Origin: Cycas panzhihuaensis
Lineage: Eukaryota > Cycadophyta
Direction: 5' to 3'
NCBI GenBank assembly: GCA_023213395.1
Contig: CM041465.1
Coordinates: forward strand, 161,145,741 to 161,209,740
DNA length: 64,000 nt
The translations under genes were made by a program, and so were the position numbers. A model generated the notes under the pieces. It was not told where the DNA came from. It ran no database searches and saw only the letters and a list, made by a program, of their open reading frames with translations. Of this stretch, positions 46,661 through 58,859 are shown in pieces. Every line of letters begins with the position of its first letter. The first letter of the stretch is position 1.

Positions 46661-47039
46661 AACTTAGAAGATTATCATATGATTGAGCTAAAATGTTTGT
46701 CAAAAATAGAGGAATAAGTCACCAGTATAAAGAAGCATTTAAAGATAGATCATGATTAATAGATAAACTTCACATATCTAAAATGGACAATAAAAGAATT
46801 TAGTATTATAAACCATATATTGCTTTGAGCAAAACCAAAACAAAGTTCCTTGAAGTTTGGAAGATATAGAAAGTTAGTATTAAGATATTAAGGACTGTTT
46901 AAAATCTTAAAGAGGATAAGATCTATTACATATAGTCTTATATTACCATGTAGTTCATATATGTATAATTATTTTTATTTTTTTCTTTTAAAAAGATATG
47001 TATAAAATATTAACCATACACTAAGTCTTCATAGCATTG
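46661..47039. other. spacer between LTR remnant and integrase tail
   Basis: AT-rich. It would be the 3' untranslated part of G2 upstream of its 3' LTR. No PPT was found. Confidence 0.3.
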
Positions 47040-47230
47040 GAGATGAGGATATTATTAGATGAACTCGTCATATTTCTAAGTTACTTTATCTACATCACAA
47101 CCAACCCATTGTACCACATTCTTAGAAACAATATAATTTTAGAGGTGGCACTAGTGGTTAGCAATGATTTTATTAGGTGGGATTATAAGAGTTTTCTCAT
47201 CAGTGAGAATGAGTAAAGTCTTATGGGATG
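47040..47230 (-). pseudogene. chromodomain-like integrase tail of G2
   Basis: The minus frame gives NVVQWVGCDVDKVTxKYDEF, then QYPHL with one stop, resembling the end of gypsy integrases (LVQW.G...E.ATWE...). It is the direct continuation of the integrase end at 49.84 kb; the solo LTR and one GGATG copy lie between them. Confidence 0.65.
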
Positions 47231-49832
47231 TGTTTCCCGGCTTCCGGGAATGGATACGGAATCACTGACTCAGGTAAGTGCAGGTATGTCTCTCGCATTA
47301 TCATCGCTTTCTTTTACTGGATGTTTGCTTGCGTATCTGCATGTGTATGACTTTGTGGGCGACCTTGTAGTCGTCCACACTCATTTTAGCCTATGACGAC
47401 TATAGCAGGGGCACACTCCCAGCGAGGGTGGCACCCTGGTGACCGTATTACTTCCCGCATCTGCCCTCCTCGCTCCTGGATCCACTAGGTTTGTGCCACC
47501 TCCACCCGTGTGATGACTCATCATCGTTTGGTCAACTTGCCACCCCACTCGAGCCCTATTTTTGCTCCTTTGGACCCGTTTTGTTGGCTTGTTTGCTCCC
47601 GGGTAGGTGTTCTAGCTTTCTATTAGTCTTTTCTGTCATCTGCCCCCAACCTGGACTGGTTGGTGGGCCCCATTTTCAGCTTTAGGTGTGTACCGCTGGA
47701 TTTTTCGCGGTACCACTGGAATATCTGTGATCTGCGAAATTCCGTGATCTAATTGTCTCAGGTTATTTTTAAAAATCTGCTATGGCAATTTAGCATTTAT
47801 TGCGAAACTGCCACGTGGCTCGCACTTTATTTCTCTTCCAGCTACACCCTAATCGCACGCTTTAGGCTTTTGCTTGAGTACTTAAGCCCTTTTTGGCTCA
47901 TTTTCAAGGATCTTTTAGCTCACTTTTGGAATTGCTCTCAAGGAAACACTCTCCTGCTCTGCTCTTCTCTGCTGTTTGCTACTGCAACTGGACCTGCACC
48001 CTTCATACAGTGCCTAGCTCTCCTTTGGCGTGGCTAAGACATTCTCCCAGCCCCTCAAACGCCTTGGAGAGGGCTCCTTTGAAGTGGTTTCCAGCTGATC
48101 TTCACCCAGGCAGTCCATAAGCGCCTCAAGTGCAGGTGTTTCCCGTCACATCTCTGTAGCAGGGCCTCAAACCTGCTCTACTTCAGATCTGGGCTGTTTT
48201 ATCAGCCCCTCTCCGCTGCCCTTTGGCTGAGGCAGATCCCTTGCCTCTCCCCTTTCAGGTATTCCTTGTTTTATATTTGTTTTCTTGTGATATTTATGCT
48301 TAAGCTTGTTTGCTCTTACTTGTTGCATGAGAGTTGGTTTTCCTCCCTTTTGGGGACTGTTATACCACTCTCCCTGTGCTTCTTGCCTGCGTTTGTTGTC
48401 CAAGGCAGCGGCGTTGAGGGGTTGCATAGGTTTTGGAGAGGAGCTGGGTGGATTCCATACCACCTTCCACGCTCCCTAGGCGGCTCTAAGCCCCCCAAAA
48501 CCTCCCTCTCGCCCCATGCTGCCCTTGGCTTGCAAACAAGGGTTTGAAGGCTCCCTTTGGTTGCCCAAACCAGCACTGTCACAAGTTGTAGCGCTGATTT
48601 GGACCCTTTTGCTCAGGTTTGGGCATCACTCATAAGTCCCAACCGCTGGTTTCTTGCTCCATCTTTCTTCCCTGGGTCACCCGGTTTGCTCCTCATAGCA
48701 TCCCGGTTCACCGTGGGTACCCTTGGGCCTCTCTTTGCCCCTTTTGCTGCCATTTTCCAGCCCTTGCTCTTGACTTTCTCCTCGCTACCTCGTGGCTCTT
48801 GGGGGGAGGTTTGGGCATCATTTGCAGGAGGTAGGCCACTCTCAGGCTTACCCAATCATTTACTTTCACTTTGGTCACTTTCTTTCGGTACTTTCATTGT
48901 TGGATTAGCACTAACGCATGTATATTCAGATTCTCGTTTATGTTATTTAGGCATATATTGTTAGAGTTTTTTGTGTTGCATGTTAGTGCTCTTCCTTCGG
49001 GAAGAGAAGGAGACCGCTATTACTTGCAGGTACTTGGGAAGCGTGGAGTGCATCGCATGTGGGCCTAGCTACCGGTAAGCACCTTCGTATGCGTTATGTT
49101 TTCATGCTACTTCATTTACTAGTTGGTGCTTCCTTTCTTTCTTGGCATTGCATTTGATTTTCTGGGGAAGGTAAGGGAGCCCCCCTCTTCGTCCGCCGCA
49201 ATATCTCGTGATCCCAGACGCTGCGCGTGAGCGGTTGGGTGCTCCTCGGGAAGGCTACTGCCGTCTCACGCCTTGGTCCGGTGCACGTTTCGTTCCCCTC
49301 CGCTACCCTTTCTTTTCCTTTTATTTCTCTTGTAGTAATTAGTACATTGAAGGATAAAAGGGGAAAATTGGTTTGGTACTTGTTTGCGATTCGTTTGTCT
49401 TGTTTCATGCATCTTTATCATTCGTAGGAAAGATTGTAGGAGTCCTCCTCTCCCCTACCTTTCCTCCTCTCTCCTTGACCACACGAGTGCCTTGCTTCCC
49501 GCATCACTCGTGTACCCGGTTAGGTTGTGTAGGCTTGCTCTTGGCCTGTCTCCATTAGGTCTTCTCTTCCCCCCTTCTGGCCACCCAAGGGTGGGAGGGT
49601 CCTATTCCCAGGTCAACCCAGGTTTGCCTTACGCACCTTCACCCCTTATTTGAAGTGGTGAAGGGTCACCCGATAGTAGCCATACTCCATTGCAGATCCC
49701 GAACTCGCTCCAAATAAGACGGGCTGCTCTGCGTGGTAGTTACCCATCTTTTAGGTCCCACCTTCTATCATTCCACCACTCACTCTCCCTTATGCCTATC
49801 AGTTAGGTAGTTATCTCGTAGCAGTGCGTCCA
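47231..49832 (+). repeat. solo LTR of the Tat-like family, 2602 bp, with perfect 5-bp target duplication
   Basis: Begins TGTTTCCCGGCTTCCGGGAA and ends GCAGTGCGTCCA; both ends match the LTR at 5849-8601. It is flanked by GGATG at 47226-47230 and again at 49833-49837. There is no PBS or internal sequence, so it is a solo LTR formed by recombination between two LTRs. It is much richer in G+C than its surroundings and lies inside an integrase remnant. Open stretches within it, including a 135-codon one at 48557-48964, do not look like protein genes. Confidence 0.92.
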
Positions 49833-49837
49833 GGATG

Positions 49838-51100
49838 TAACTTTTGCTCTAAGGTATTTTTTAAGGTAAGAAACATGGAAGATATTATAGATATTTTTGG
49901 TTAAGAGGAGATAAGGGTGTAGGTGACATCACCAATTTTATAAAGGACTTTATAAGGGTCATAATATTGTGGACCAAGTTTATGACCTTGATGAGACTTG
50001 AGAGACTATTGCATACAAGGTTGGAGGTAGAGGAAATACTATATCTTTAATGTTAAAGGACCAATTAAACTAGTGGAAGTTGGCTAATTATTTCATGAAG
50101 TTTTAGGCAGAGGCCAAATTCTATCAAAGGGTATGGGGATTTAGTCCATCTCTTGAAGATTTTATTATACTAAGGCTATTTAAAAATTTATGGCTATGGT
50201 ATGGTAGGAAGGGGGTTGGTAGTTATATAAGGCCAAGAATAGGGACATATTGATGGTTTAATGGTGAGAGGAGTTATACTAGTAATCTGCTAAGAAAAGC
50301 TAACAAGTCCACTTATCTTGGTGGTTTAAGGCAAAACAACATAGATAGGTTTCTAGGGTTTTGTTTAGGACCTCAAATTAGCGATTGTTTTACGAGTGGT
50401 ATGGAAAACTCATATTAAATGAGGTTTTGATAGTCATAAAAAATTCTTACCAAAATAAGCTGGTAAACTTAGGGTCTTGATCGTAAATATTGGTTAAGGG
50501 AAAACTATACAAGTGAAATATAAATTGTACATATAAGTCAATAAGATAAGAGGGTATATATAAGGCAAGAGGACATATATGAGGTATGAATTGGGAGGAA
50601 GTGTGAATATTTTGTTAATCAATCAATGAACATGTAAATAGAATCAAACTTGGTAGATAGAGGTAAACCTATTATAAAGTTCATGGTAATATTGTACCAC
50701 TTACCTTATGGAATATTTAGTGGTTGGAGAAGTTCGAGAAGGGATTTAGTATTGACTTTGTTTTGCTAACGTGTCACACTCTAATATAAAAGTGAATATA
50801 ACAGTCTTCATACGGGGTCAATCAAAATTGATATGGATGCATTGGCAAGTCTCATTACAACTTGAGTGGCCACTAAAGGGAGAAGAGTGATATTTTATTA
50901 AGTTTCTAGGAATGAATGAGGGGGATAGATATACAAAGATGTGATTCTAAAAGAGTAGATGGTTGTTAAAGGTTAACCAACCTTTATGGGTAAAATCTTT
51001 TTTATTCCAATTAGCATAGTTAAGTTGGGCTTAGTTTTTAGTTGGTAATTAATCGAGTCAAAGGGGGTGAGGCTTGGCTATAACATAGAGGCTAGGGTTA
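49838..51100 (-). pseudogene. Ty3/gypsy integrase (G2)
   Basis: Near 49.85-49.99 kb the minus frame reads KLGPQYYDPYKVLYKIGDVT, the GPY module of chromovirus-like integrases (K.P.YYGPY.VL.KIG.VAY). The catalytic core near 50.2-50.42 kb has GTSFNMSFPYHSxNNRxFEV, where the family has T-E-x-x-N, then TLETYLCCF and KWTC. Stops are frequent, mostly TAG. It continues into the tail at 47040-47230 across the solo LTR. Confidence 0.8.
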
Positions 51101-52320
51101 TAAGTACTAACATTAAGGTGTATACAGGAAAGGGCATCTACAATTGTATTGTCTTTACCCTTTCTATATGATATTATGAAGTCAAAGACCCATAAACAGT
51201 TAACACACTTAGCCTACTCTTTAAATAAGACTAGTTGATCTAATAGATTTTAGAGGCTATGATGATTTGTAAAAATAGTAAATTTAGAGCCCAAGAGTTA
51301 TTTTCACCATTTATCAACAACATAAAGAATAGCTTTCATCTCCTTCTAGTACATAGAGAGAAAAAGCTTACGATCTTTCCATTTTTAGCTCTTGAATGTA
51401 ATGGGGTGAGAGTCTTGTATCAAGACTGTACTTAGGCCAAATCTAAAGGTATCATATTTAAGTTAGAAAGGATGGATGAAATTAGGAGTGGTGAGGATTG
51501 GGATAGAGGTCATTACGACCTTGAGATAAGATAAAGCCATGTCAGCTTCTCGGGACCATTGGAAAGCATCTTTATGAAGGAGATTAGTTAAGGGAATAGT
51601 GAGGGAGGCATAGTTATACATAATATATCAGTAGAATCATGTGAGGCTAAGGAATACACGTAGTTGGGTAAGGGTGGTGGGTGTTAGGCAAGTCATGATG
51701 ATAGATATTTTTTTGGTATCCACATGTATCCCTTCTGATGATATGATATACACTAAGTATTTGAGTTTGGATTACCTAAACTTACACTTAGATAGTTTTG
51801 CATAGAATTGGTGATTTTGTAATATTTAAAGAATAATTTCTAGCTGTTAGATGTGGTGGTCTAGATAGACACTATAAATGAGGATATTATCAAAGAAGAC
51901 TATGACAAAATTTTAGATATATGGGCAAAACATTTTATTCACGAGAGTCTAGAAAGTTGGTGGGCCATTATAAAGGCCCAATGGCATTATACAAAACTCA
52001 AAATAGCTATGATATATCTAAAATGCTATCTTATAGTAATCTCCTAAGGTAATTGGAATCTGGTAGTAATCAAATTGAAGGTCTAACTTAGAAAAAATAG
52101 TCATGACATGGATTTCATCCAGTATGTCATCTATGCTAGGGGTGGAAAACTTATTTTTTATGGTAATTTTATTGAGTTCCCTATAATCAACATAAAGGTG
52201 GATGGAACCATCCTTCTTCCTAACCAAGATGGTTAGAATGAAATGGGCTAATGTCACAAGGTCATCACAATAGTTGATTATTTCTAAAAATGGTCTTAAG
52301 TAAACTTTAAATTATATCAC
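51100..52320 (-). pseudogene. Ty3/gypsy reverse transcriptase and RNase H (G2)
   Basis: The RT N-terminal part at 52018-52257 is open: ILVRKKDGSIHLYVDYRELN, then KITIKNKFSTPSIDDILDEI, then IFSKLDLQFDYYQIPI, all textbook Ty3/gypsy. The active site at 51886-51897 reads FFDNILIYS where the family has F-x-D-D-I-L-I-Y-S; the second catalytic Asp is Asn (GAT to AAT). RNase H lies at about 51.55-51.10 kb and is degraded. The upstream coding sequence ends at about 52.32 kb, where a plus-strand LTR has inserted. Confidence 0.85.
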
Positions 52321-52325
52321 TTAAG

Positions 52326-52536
52326 TGAAATACACTTTCATGTATATTATGTATAATTTTATTTCACCTAACTCTAATGCTTACTCTCTCAATATAAAAG
52401 AAAAAGCTCAATGGAGGAGGTTCATTCTTGCCTCCCTATTTTGTAAGAGCTACTCTCTTTCTCTCAAGTCTCTCTTGCTCCCATGTTTGCCTTTGTGTTT
52501 AGTGTATAGAGATGAAGGATAGATCTACTCATTTCA
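52326..52536 (+). repeat. short LTR inserted at the RT start, 211 bp
   Basis: Starts TGAAAT and ends ATTTCA, perfect 6-bp inverted ends, and is followed by spacer TG and a PBS. No 3' partner was found, so the rest of the element is truncated or not recognised. Confidence 0.7.
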
Positions 52537-52538
52537 TG

Positions 52539-52550
52539 TGGTATGAGAGC
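52539..52550 (+). other. primer-binding site, initiator-Met type
   Basis: TGGTATGAGAGC, one change from TGGTATCAGAGC, two bases after the LTR end. Confidence 0.8.
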
Positions 52551-53949
52551 TTGCTTCCTTCATATTCCTCACTTATACTTGCAATAGGGCCATCACTTCC
52601 TTCTATCCCATAATCCATATGGTGAAGGAGATTGTGAAAGTAGATTTAAAAATATTTTCAAGTTTTTATGATAGCATATTTAGTATTGTTTACTTTCCCT
52701 TTCTCTTTTGTAGGTTTAGAAACATAATACAAGGAGTTGTAAGGCCCTAGGATTCCAATCCTTTGGTAGCTATTTATGCTATCTCATTCTTCTTTTCTTT
52801 CCCCTTTTTTTTCCAATTAACAAGGGGAAATGCTATCGAAATATTTCTAGCTTTTAGAAGACTAATTGTAAGGGGAGGTTCTACATGTTTTTTTTTAAGA
52901 ATTTAGAGCTATTTAAAATATCCATTATTGTATTCTCTTACCTTGCCCATAATGGGATCCTCATGATAAAAAAATAATAGAAATTTCAAATGGTATCATG
53001 TGTTGATGAGATATTAGCAAGCTAAATTTTTTGTAGAAATAAAATCTACTTTCTAAACTTCACAGGCTTACAAAATCTTCTATATAGCTCTAATTAACCT
53101 AATTCTAATTGCTAGATATGAGGTTTTGATTCTAATTTCCATCAAAAAAATTGGCACCCAATTTTGTTGCCATATGAGAAAGTTATTGCTATTTTAGTGA
53201 ATACTAGTTATTTTTAGTAAGAATTTTAGAAAAATATATTCTACTAACTTTGTGGGACTGCCAAAAAATTTTCAGAACTCATTTGGACATGATTCTACTT
53301 CCTAAATATGAAGCTCTAAGTCTACTTTGTACAACAAAAATTGGTACTCAATTTTATTATCGTGCGAGAAAGTTATTATTGTTTTAATAAATACTTTTTC
53401 TTTTGTATTAAAAAAAAGTAAAGAAATTTTCTTCCTTCTTTTTATAAAGCTTAAAAGCCCATTGTAAAAGTGAATAAAAAACACTTGTATCAGAGTAATA
53501 TATGGTGTCCTCACTCACTTATCAACATTACATTTCAGTACTCTAAAATCACTTCAAACAATCAATCTAAAGACACTCTAAGCAAGCATTCTATTTTTAG
53601 TTATATGTATGTTTAATGCAAATTCGATAATCTTTTCACTCTCTCTAAGAGGAATGTATCACATACATTATTTTCTATCATCTTGTACCTATTCACATAC
53701 TTTCCAAGGTTGAGAGACCTTAGTTGGGAGAATGTCATGCCATAAAGGAGGTGTGGGTTTCAAGTTAGGATTATATTGAACGAGAATATTAGTGAGGTTT
53801 GGTTAGCCATACCATCATGCCTCAATCAGGGATCATCTTGATAACCAACTAGGAAAACTAAAACTTTAATACAAGATTAAAATATACTCAATCCAATATC
53901 TATCAATGCCATGGGCATGCATGTACCACTATTTAGAGGAGGTATACAG
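52551..53949 (+). other. internal region or leader of the inserted element, with 190-bp tandem duplication
   Basis: No protein is recognised. A diverged direct duplication with a period of 190 bp is visible: TTGGCACCCAATTTTGTTGCC at 53151 (split here as TTGGCACCCA + ATTTTGTTGCC) against TTGGTACTCAATTTTATTATC at 53341, each followed by GAGAAAGTTATT. 53.65-53.95 kb is transitional to the G2 gag. Confidence 0.5.
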
Positions 53950-55195
53950 CTACTCATTGGTGAATTGGGTGAGGATTGGGAGTACTTGGGCTCCATTATG
54001 ACTTAGATTTCATCACCAAGTACAATTGTGGGTATCATAGATGAAGGCCAACTTAATTCTCCTAGAAGCCTAGGCATCCCTTCAATAGCTTCAACTACAT
54101 GTTGGATATAAGTTACAGGTTATTAGGCTGATTACACACCCTATATTTTAGTTTCAAGTTGTGTATACCTAATGATGTCAACTTCCACATTGGCCTACAA
54201 TCTTGTATATTGATCATTTACTTATTTATAAAAAGTAATCCATAGTATAATCATAATCATAGTGCTTCTCATATTCCTACTGCATCAAGTTAATATTTGC
54301 CATAAGTATTAGTGGCTAATTTTCATCATAGTACTTCTCATACTCCTGTTAAATTAGGTTAACTAAAAGTCTTTTAATTGGGGGCAATATTACCATATAA
54401 ATCCTAGATGAATGATGAATGTTCAATAAGGTATAAACTTGGACTCAACTACTTTGGCCATTAATATGGCTTCTCTTAAGTTGGGTAGTTGTGATATTTT
54501 TAGGTGTATTTAGATGTGCTCCCTGAGTTTAGCAATATATATTTCTATAATTATGTAGTGATTGAGGGATTGGTTGACTCTATTTTGAAAATCCTAAGAC
54601 TCATCAGTATAAGCTTCTATGGATGTTTATTACTTAAGCTACGTGAGTTAGTTGAAGAAGGATTGATTCCAAGTCTTCTCATATTATTTAAAGAAACTCC
54701 TATAAAATTGATCAAATATTTGGTTAGTTAGGTATCCAATTTTCCACCACAAAACCAATGATATATCTTTCCCTCTATGAGTATGGATGTAAAAATCAAT
54801 AGATCATCTTGAGATATGGGATTAAGAGTAAAGTAAGAATCTAACTTACTTATCCAACTATGGGGGGAGTCTTTGTTGAGGTCTAGATTAAAGATTGGTA
54901 TGTTGATCTTATGATTAAATGATTATTATTGGGGTGGCCAAGGATGAGGAGTTTGTTGATAAGGTATAGGAGTGCCACCATATGAATTTATAGTAGAGTT
55001 AGATATGGAGGTGATGTTAGATAGTCAAGAATTTAGATTTGTCATTTCCTTTATCATCTTTACAAAGTCCATCTAGGTGACCGAGTTAGCCATATCTACT
55101 ATTATTTTTTCCATGTCATCTTTGTAGGTATCTCGTATACTAATGAGTTGTGTTTCTAATGTAGAAATATAATTTATTTGTATTGGTTCCATCAT
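53950..55195 (-). pseudogene. gypsy family G gag (G2)
   Basis: The minus frame starts near 55195 with MMEPIQINYISTLETQLISI, a coiled-coil N-terminus. The capsid core lies at 54.1-54.95 kb: YLTNQIFDQFYRSFFKQYEK-type text with stops, then TSIEAYTDESxDFQNRVNQS, then IAKLREHIxIHLKISQLPNL and REAILMAKVVESKF. This matches the Ty3/gypsy gag pattern (L.Q..S...Y...F..L..R, F..GL...I...V......L..A...A). About ten stops, nearly all Gln (CAG/CAA) to TAG/TAA. Residue runs quoted here are partial. Confidence 0.75.
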
Positions 55196-56590
55196 GCATA
55201 TAAATATATATTGCTAAAGGAGAAAGGATTTTAATGAGAGGGATTAGGAAGATAGAATAGGATAAACAAGTTAGAGAATAGATGGCATTAGAGAATACAG
55301 AGTACTATAAAGGAGAACGGAAAGTAAGGTGTTAATAGTTTATTGGTCCCCAAAAATATATAATAAATTTACTTAGTATATTGGGATGAGCATAAAAAGC
55401 TTATCAAAATAAGATAGGTGAGTTTTAGATGAAGACATTTTAGGTTGTGAGGCTCACGGGGTACCTATATGCTATTTTACCCCAAAAATATTGATTAAAA
55501 CTAACTTAGCACAAAACGATTAGCATGATCTACTAATCAAATAAGATATATAAATAGTCATAGTCACTTTAAAGTTATGGACTCTTAATTTTTATATTGA
55601 GTCTACTAGGGTGAGTTTCGCCCAAAACAAAGAAGTATTTTTAGATGTGACTATGTGAAGGCTCTTATGTTTTTATTTTTTTTGGACTTTGGACTCTATA
55701 ATCTAAACTAAAAGTTTGGATAGGAAGAATGACTAAAGGTTTGGTTAGAGGAAGCCTATAAATTCTTTAGTATTATTATTACATTGTAATGTAGGTGAAT
55801 TCCTTAGTATTAGTATTTTGCTACAATATAATAGTAAGCTATTATATCACTAATTTAAGAGAATTTATTAAGGTATATTCATTTTATCCTAATAATTTTG
55901 GTACTATAACAATATTGTGGAAGTACAATAGTCTCAATAATTTTATATACTTGGCTTTTTATCAAATTTTAGCACAAGTTTAACTAGTTTATAAGCCCTT
56001 TGATAAACTTCTCTATCAATACTAATGCTTAACCTAATATCTTAAGGAATTAAATATAGAGGAATGTTTATTCTTATAGTTGTGAGGGGCATGTAGAGAT
56101 GTTCAATAAGGGTAGCTATGTAGCACTAATCACTAACTAATACACCATAGATAATAGGTGGTCAATAGTTTGTCTATACTAGGTAAGGAAAGGGAACTTA
56201 AAATGGTTTTTTGATATACTCAAAAGTACATAAATGCTTACTTCCATAGTTAAGTACTATCTAGGCCTGTGTATATAGTATGATCTGCTTTGATTTATAC
56301 ATGATGTATAACCATATACACTTGGCTAAGAATGATAGTTTCTTATGACATTTATAGACCCCCAACACAAGGTCCTACCTAACCTCTAAGGGAAATGGTA
56401 GGAGGGTTTTTTGCCTACTTATAGCTAATTATAGGACTTATAAAATTATTAAAAAATAGAAAGTATAAATGGATGCATAAGAGGGTTTGAAGGATTTCAC
56501 CATGGGAAAAAAAAAATCAATTTTATACTTTTCTTAATAACATGCTTCTTCTTAATTATGCCTTGTTTCTTCAAATGGATTCATGAACAC
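55196..56590 (-). other. leader of gypsy G2
   Basis: About 1.4 kb, colinear and similar to the G1 leader at 21875-23411. No protein is seen. Confidence 0.6.
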
Positions 56591-56603
56591 AACTCTGATA
56601 CCA
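56591..56603 (-). other. primer-binding site, initiator-Met type (G2)
   Basis: The minus strand reads TGGTATCAGAGTT, an exact match to the first 11 bases of the initiator-Met site, spaced by AG from the LTR end at 56606. Confidence 0.85.
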
Positions 56604-56605
56604 CT

Positions 56606-56960
56606 TGGAATGGTTCTAACTAGTAATCTATACCAATATTTAACAAGAGGGCATAATGAGAGATAAAATATGTAGTATAAAGACTTGAATTATTACTAAA
56701 GCACTGATGTTTATATAAATGGGACACTTGCATGTATATTAAAAGGGAAACAAAAGTTGTACAAAGGTATAATATCATAATAATATCTAGACATAAACTT
56801 TTCTTTACAAACATCTAGCCTTAAATAAGAAAAAGTAGTCAGTTCTATGGAATCCTATTGATGGGGTAATCAACCTTTATTCTATTGGTTAACCTATGAA
56901 ACATATACCTACATATTAATAGTCAACATTAACCTTCACCTATCTTAGTCATATATATAA
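56606..56960 (-). repeat. 5' LTR of gypsy G2 (upper end uncertain)
   Basis: The lower end TG (minus CA) at 56606 is fixed by the PBS. It resembles the G1 and G3 LTRs only loosely, so it is a diverged subfamily. The upper end is placed before the gag text that begins near 57.0 kb. Confidence 0.5.
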
Positions 56961-56999
56961 ATATTCATATTTTGATAACTACAAGTGGTTGTGTAATGA

Positions 57000-58165
57000 T
57001 ATCTAAAAGAAATAATGCACCTCTTTGGGGTATTACCTCCTCTTTTAAAGCCTTTACTCCTTTGTTCTTTTTCGAAACCTCTACCTCTTAGTTAGTTGTA
57101 AAATCCCCTATGCTCTTATCTCCCTATAGTTACACCTTACTTATATCATCCTTCCTTTCCATCTAATTAGATGATGCTTTACAAAAGTAGTTAAATCTAC
57201 CTCTACCTATAAATGGGATTGATGGACCCTTTCTTACCATAGATGGCTTTTTATCAATGTTATTATTGTATTTTTTTACTAGCTTTAACGTAAATTCGTA
57301 ATCATCTTCAAAATTATTAATTCTAAGAATGTTAAGTTCATCTTTGATGGAAAATTTTAAGTTATTTATATAATCAATATCAATTTTCTCTTACATTTCT
57401 TTATGCTCTACCTCAATTGATATCTTATAAAATTTATCGATGTAATCTTAAACATTGATCTCACTTTACCTCAAATTTTAAATTTTTTTTAAATATTACT
57501 TAAGATTAGTCCATTAGAAGAAATTTTTTCTTGAGTTTCTTTACCATCTTACTCAAAGTTCTAAACTTATTATTTTCTTTTCTCACCCTCTCCTTCTATA
57601 TATGATCCCACCATATAATTGTATGACATATCATCTTGGTGCATGCAAGCTTTACTTTTTTTCTCTCTATTATTTCTTTCAATTTAAAAAATTTCTCTAT
57701 ATCATTTAACTAATTGACCAAATCTTCAAGATTTAAGCCACCTCCATACTCTGGGATATCAATATTTACTCCATCATTATTTTCTTCTAATGCTCTAAAT
57801 ATTCTTTTCTCAAAGGATGGTGGTTCTTGGGGTCCCTCTTCTCCAAGCTCTACTCTAGTTTATGGTTTTATTTTTATATCACTATTATGTCTTCTTCAAC
57901 CTTATTCATTTCTTAAGCAGGTCTCTTATTTCCTCATCACCACCTTAGTAATATCTCTTACCTCCCTTTATAGCTTTTGCGTTACCTATCTATCCATCTT
58001 ATCCCTTAAGTTATTTAATTTCTTCCCATAAACACCTTCAATCTACCTCAAATAATTATTAAGCAGATTTAAAAAGAAATCATAAAACTTACTATTAGTT
58101 TATTATAAATTTTTTCCTCTTCTCCTTAAGTTGAACCATGGTCTACTACTAGATGATGAGGTCAT
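57000..58165 (-). pseudogene. Ty3/gypsy gag, Del/Tekay-like (element D)
   Basis: Starts at an ATG at 58165 on the minus strand (MTSSSSSRPWFNLRRRG). The capsid core at about 57.55-57.75 kb reads DIEKFFKLKEIIERKKVKLA, then IIWWDHIQKERVRK, then MVKKLKKKFLL, matching the chromovirus gag pattern (W...VE..F....I.E..KV.L....L.G.A..WW......R). A basic tail lies toward 57.05 kb. Stops replace Gln and Arg. Its pol is not adjacent; the G2 LTR follows. Confidence 0.75.
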
Positions 58166-58859
58166 GATCCTCTTAATAATATATATACATATAAATAAAC
58201 AAAGTAGTTTAGAGTAAAAATAGAACCAAACATCTTAAGAACCTTTTTTCTTTAAAGATTTTTATCTTCTATTCCAAAAAATTAGAAAACTAATTTTTTT
58301 TATAATCTAAAAGTATATAAATTCAGGGCCTTTATCCATGCAAAAAATTAGGTAATTAATTTAGAGTGAAAAAGTCCTCAAGTTAAAAACTATCCATTTT
58401 AGTAAAATCTTGACTATTTTTATTTTTAATAAGTTTCTTTTTTATAGCTCTCGAATTCACTTAAAAATTAATCCATATGTATATATGTATATCATGGTCC
58501 CCACAAAAATATAAATAATATAAAATTAGTCTTCTAAGTATGAAAAAAGTAGCCACAAAGTGTTACAAAAGTAATAGATAATCCTAAAATATAACTTTAG
58601 GCCCCAGATAGTCTTGTTTAGGCTTTAAATTATTGAAAATGATGTTAGAACTAATACAGTAGGCTATGATAAAGATCACTTTTTGAAGATTTAACTCCAA
58701 AAATTTGGACCAAAATAGACATTTAAATCAAAAGTTATAATTCCAATAAGTTGACTCTCTGAATTTAGAACTTTTAAATGCTCTTATAATGCAAAGATCG
58801 ATAAATCTTTGATAAAATTATTATGGATTAGGAAGTTATTGATTCCATTATCCATTTTA
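58166..58859. other. AT-rich stretch between a gag start and an L1 fragment
   Basis: No protein motif. GGTCCCCACAAAAATATAAA near 58.50 kb resembles a block in the G-family leaders (GGTCCCCAAAAATATA), so part of it may be the leader of element D. Confidence 0.35.

Larger units (their letters stand above)
46290..56960 (-). mobile_element. gypsy G2, chromovirus-like, split by two later insertions
   Basis: The minus-strand order is 5' LTR (56.96-56.606), PBS, leader, gag (55.2-53.95), [insertion 53.9-52.326], RT, RNase H, integrase (52.32-49.84), [solo Tat LTR 49832-47231], integrase tail (47.23-47.04), LTR remnant. Grouping gag and pol into one element is inference from order and orientation; the pol could instead belong with the gag at 57.0-58.2 kb. 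Confidence 0.55.

Noticed and set aside
48557-48964. 135-codon plus-strand open frame in GC-rich DNA
   Set aside because: It lies wholly inside a solo LTR, overlaps open frames on both strands, and shows no domain; GC-rich sequence lacks stops by chance.
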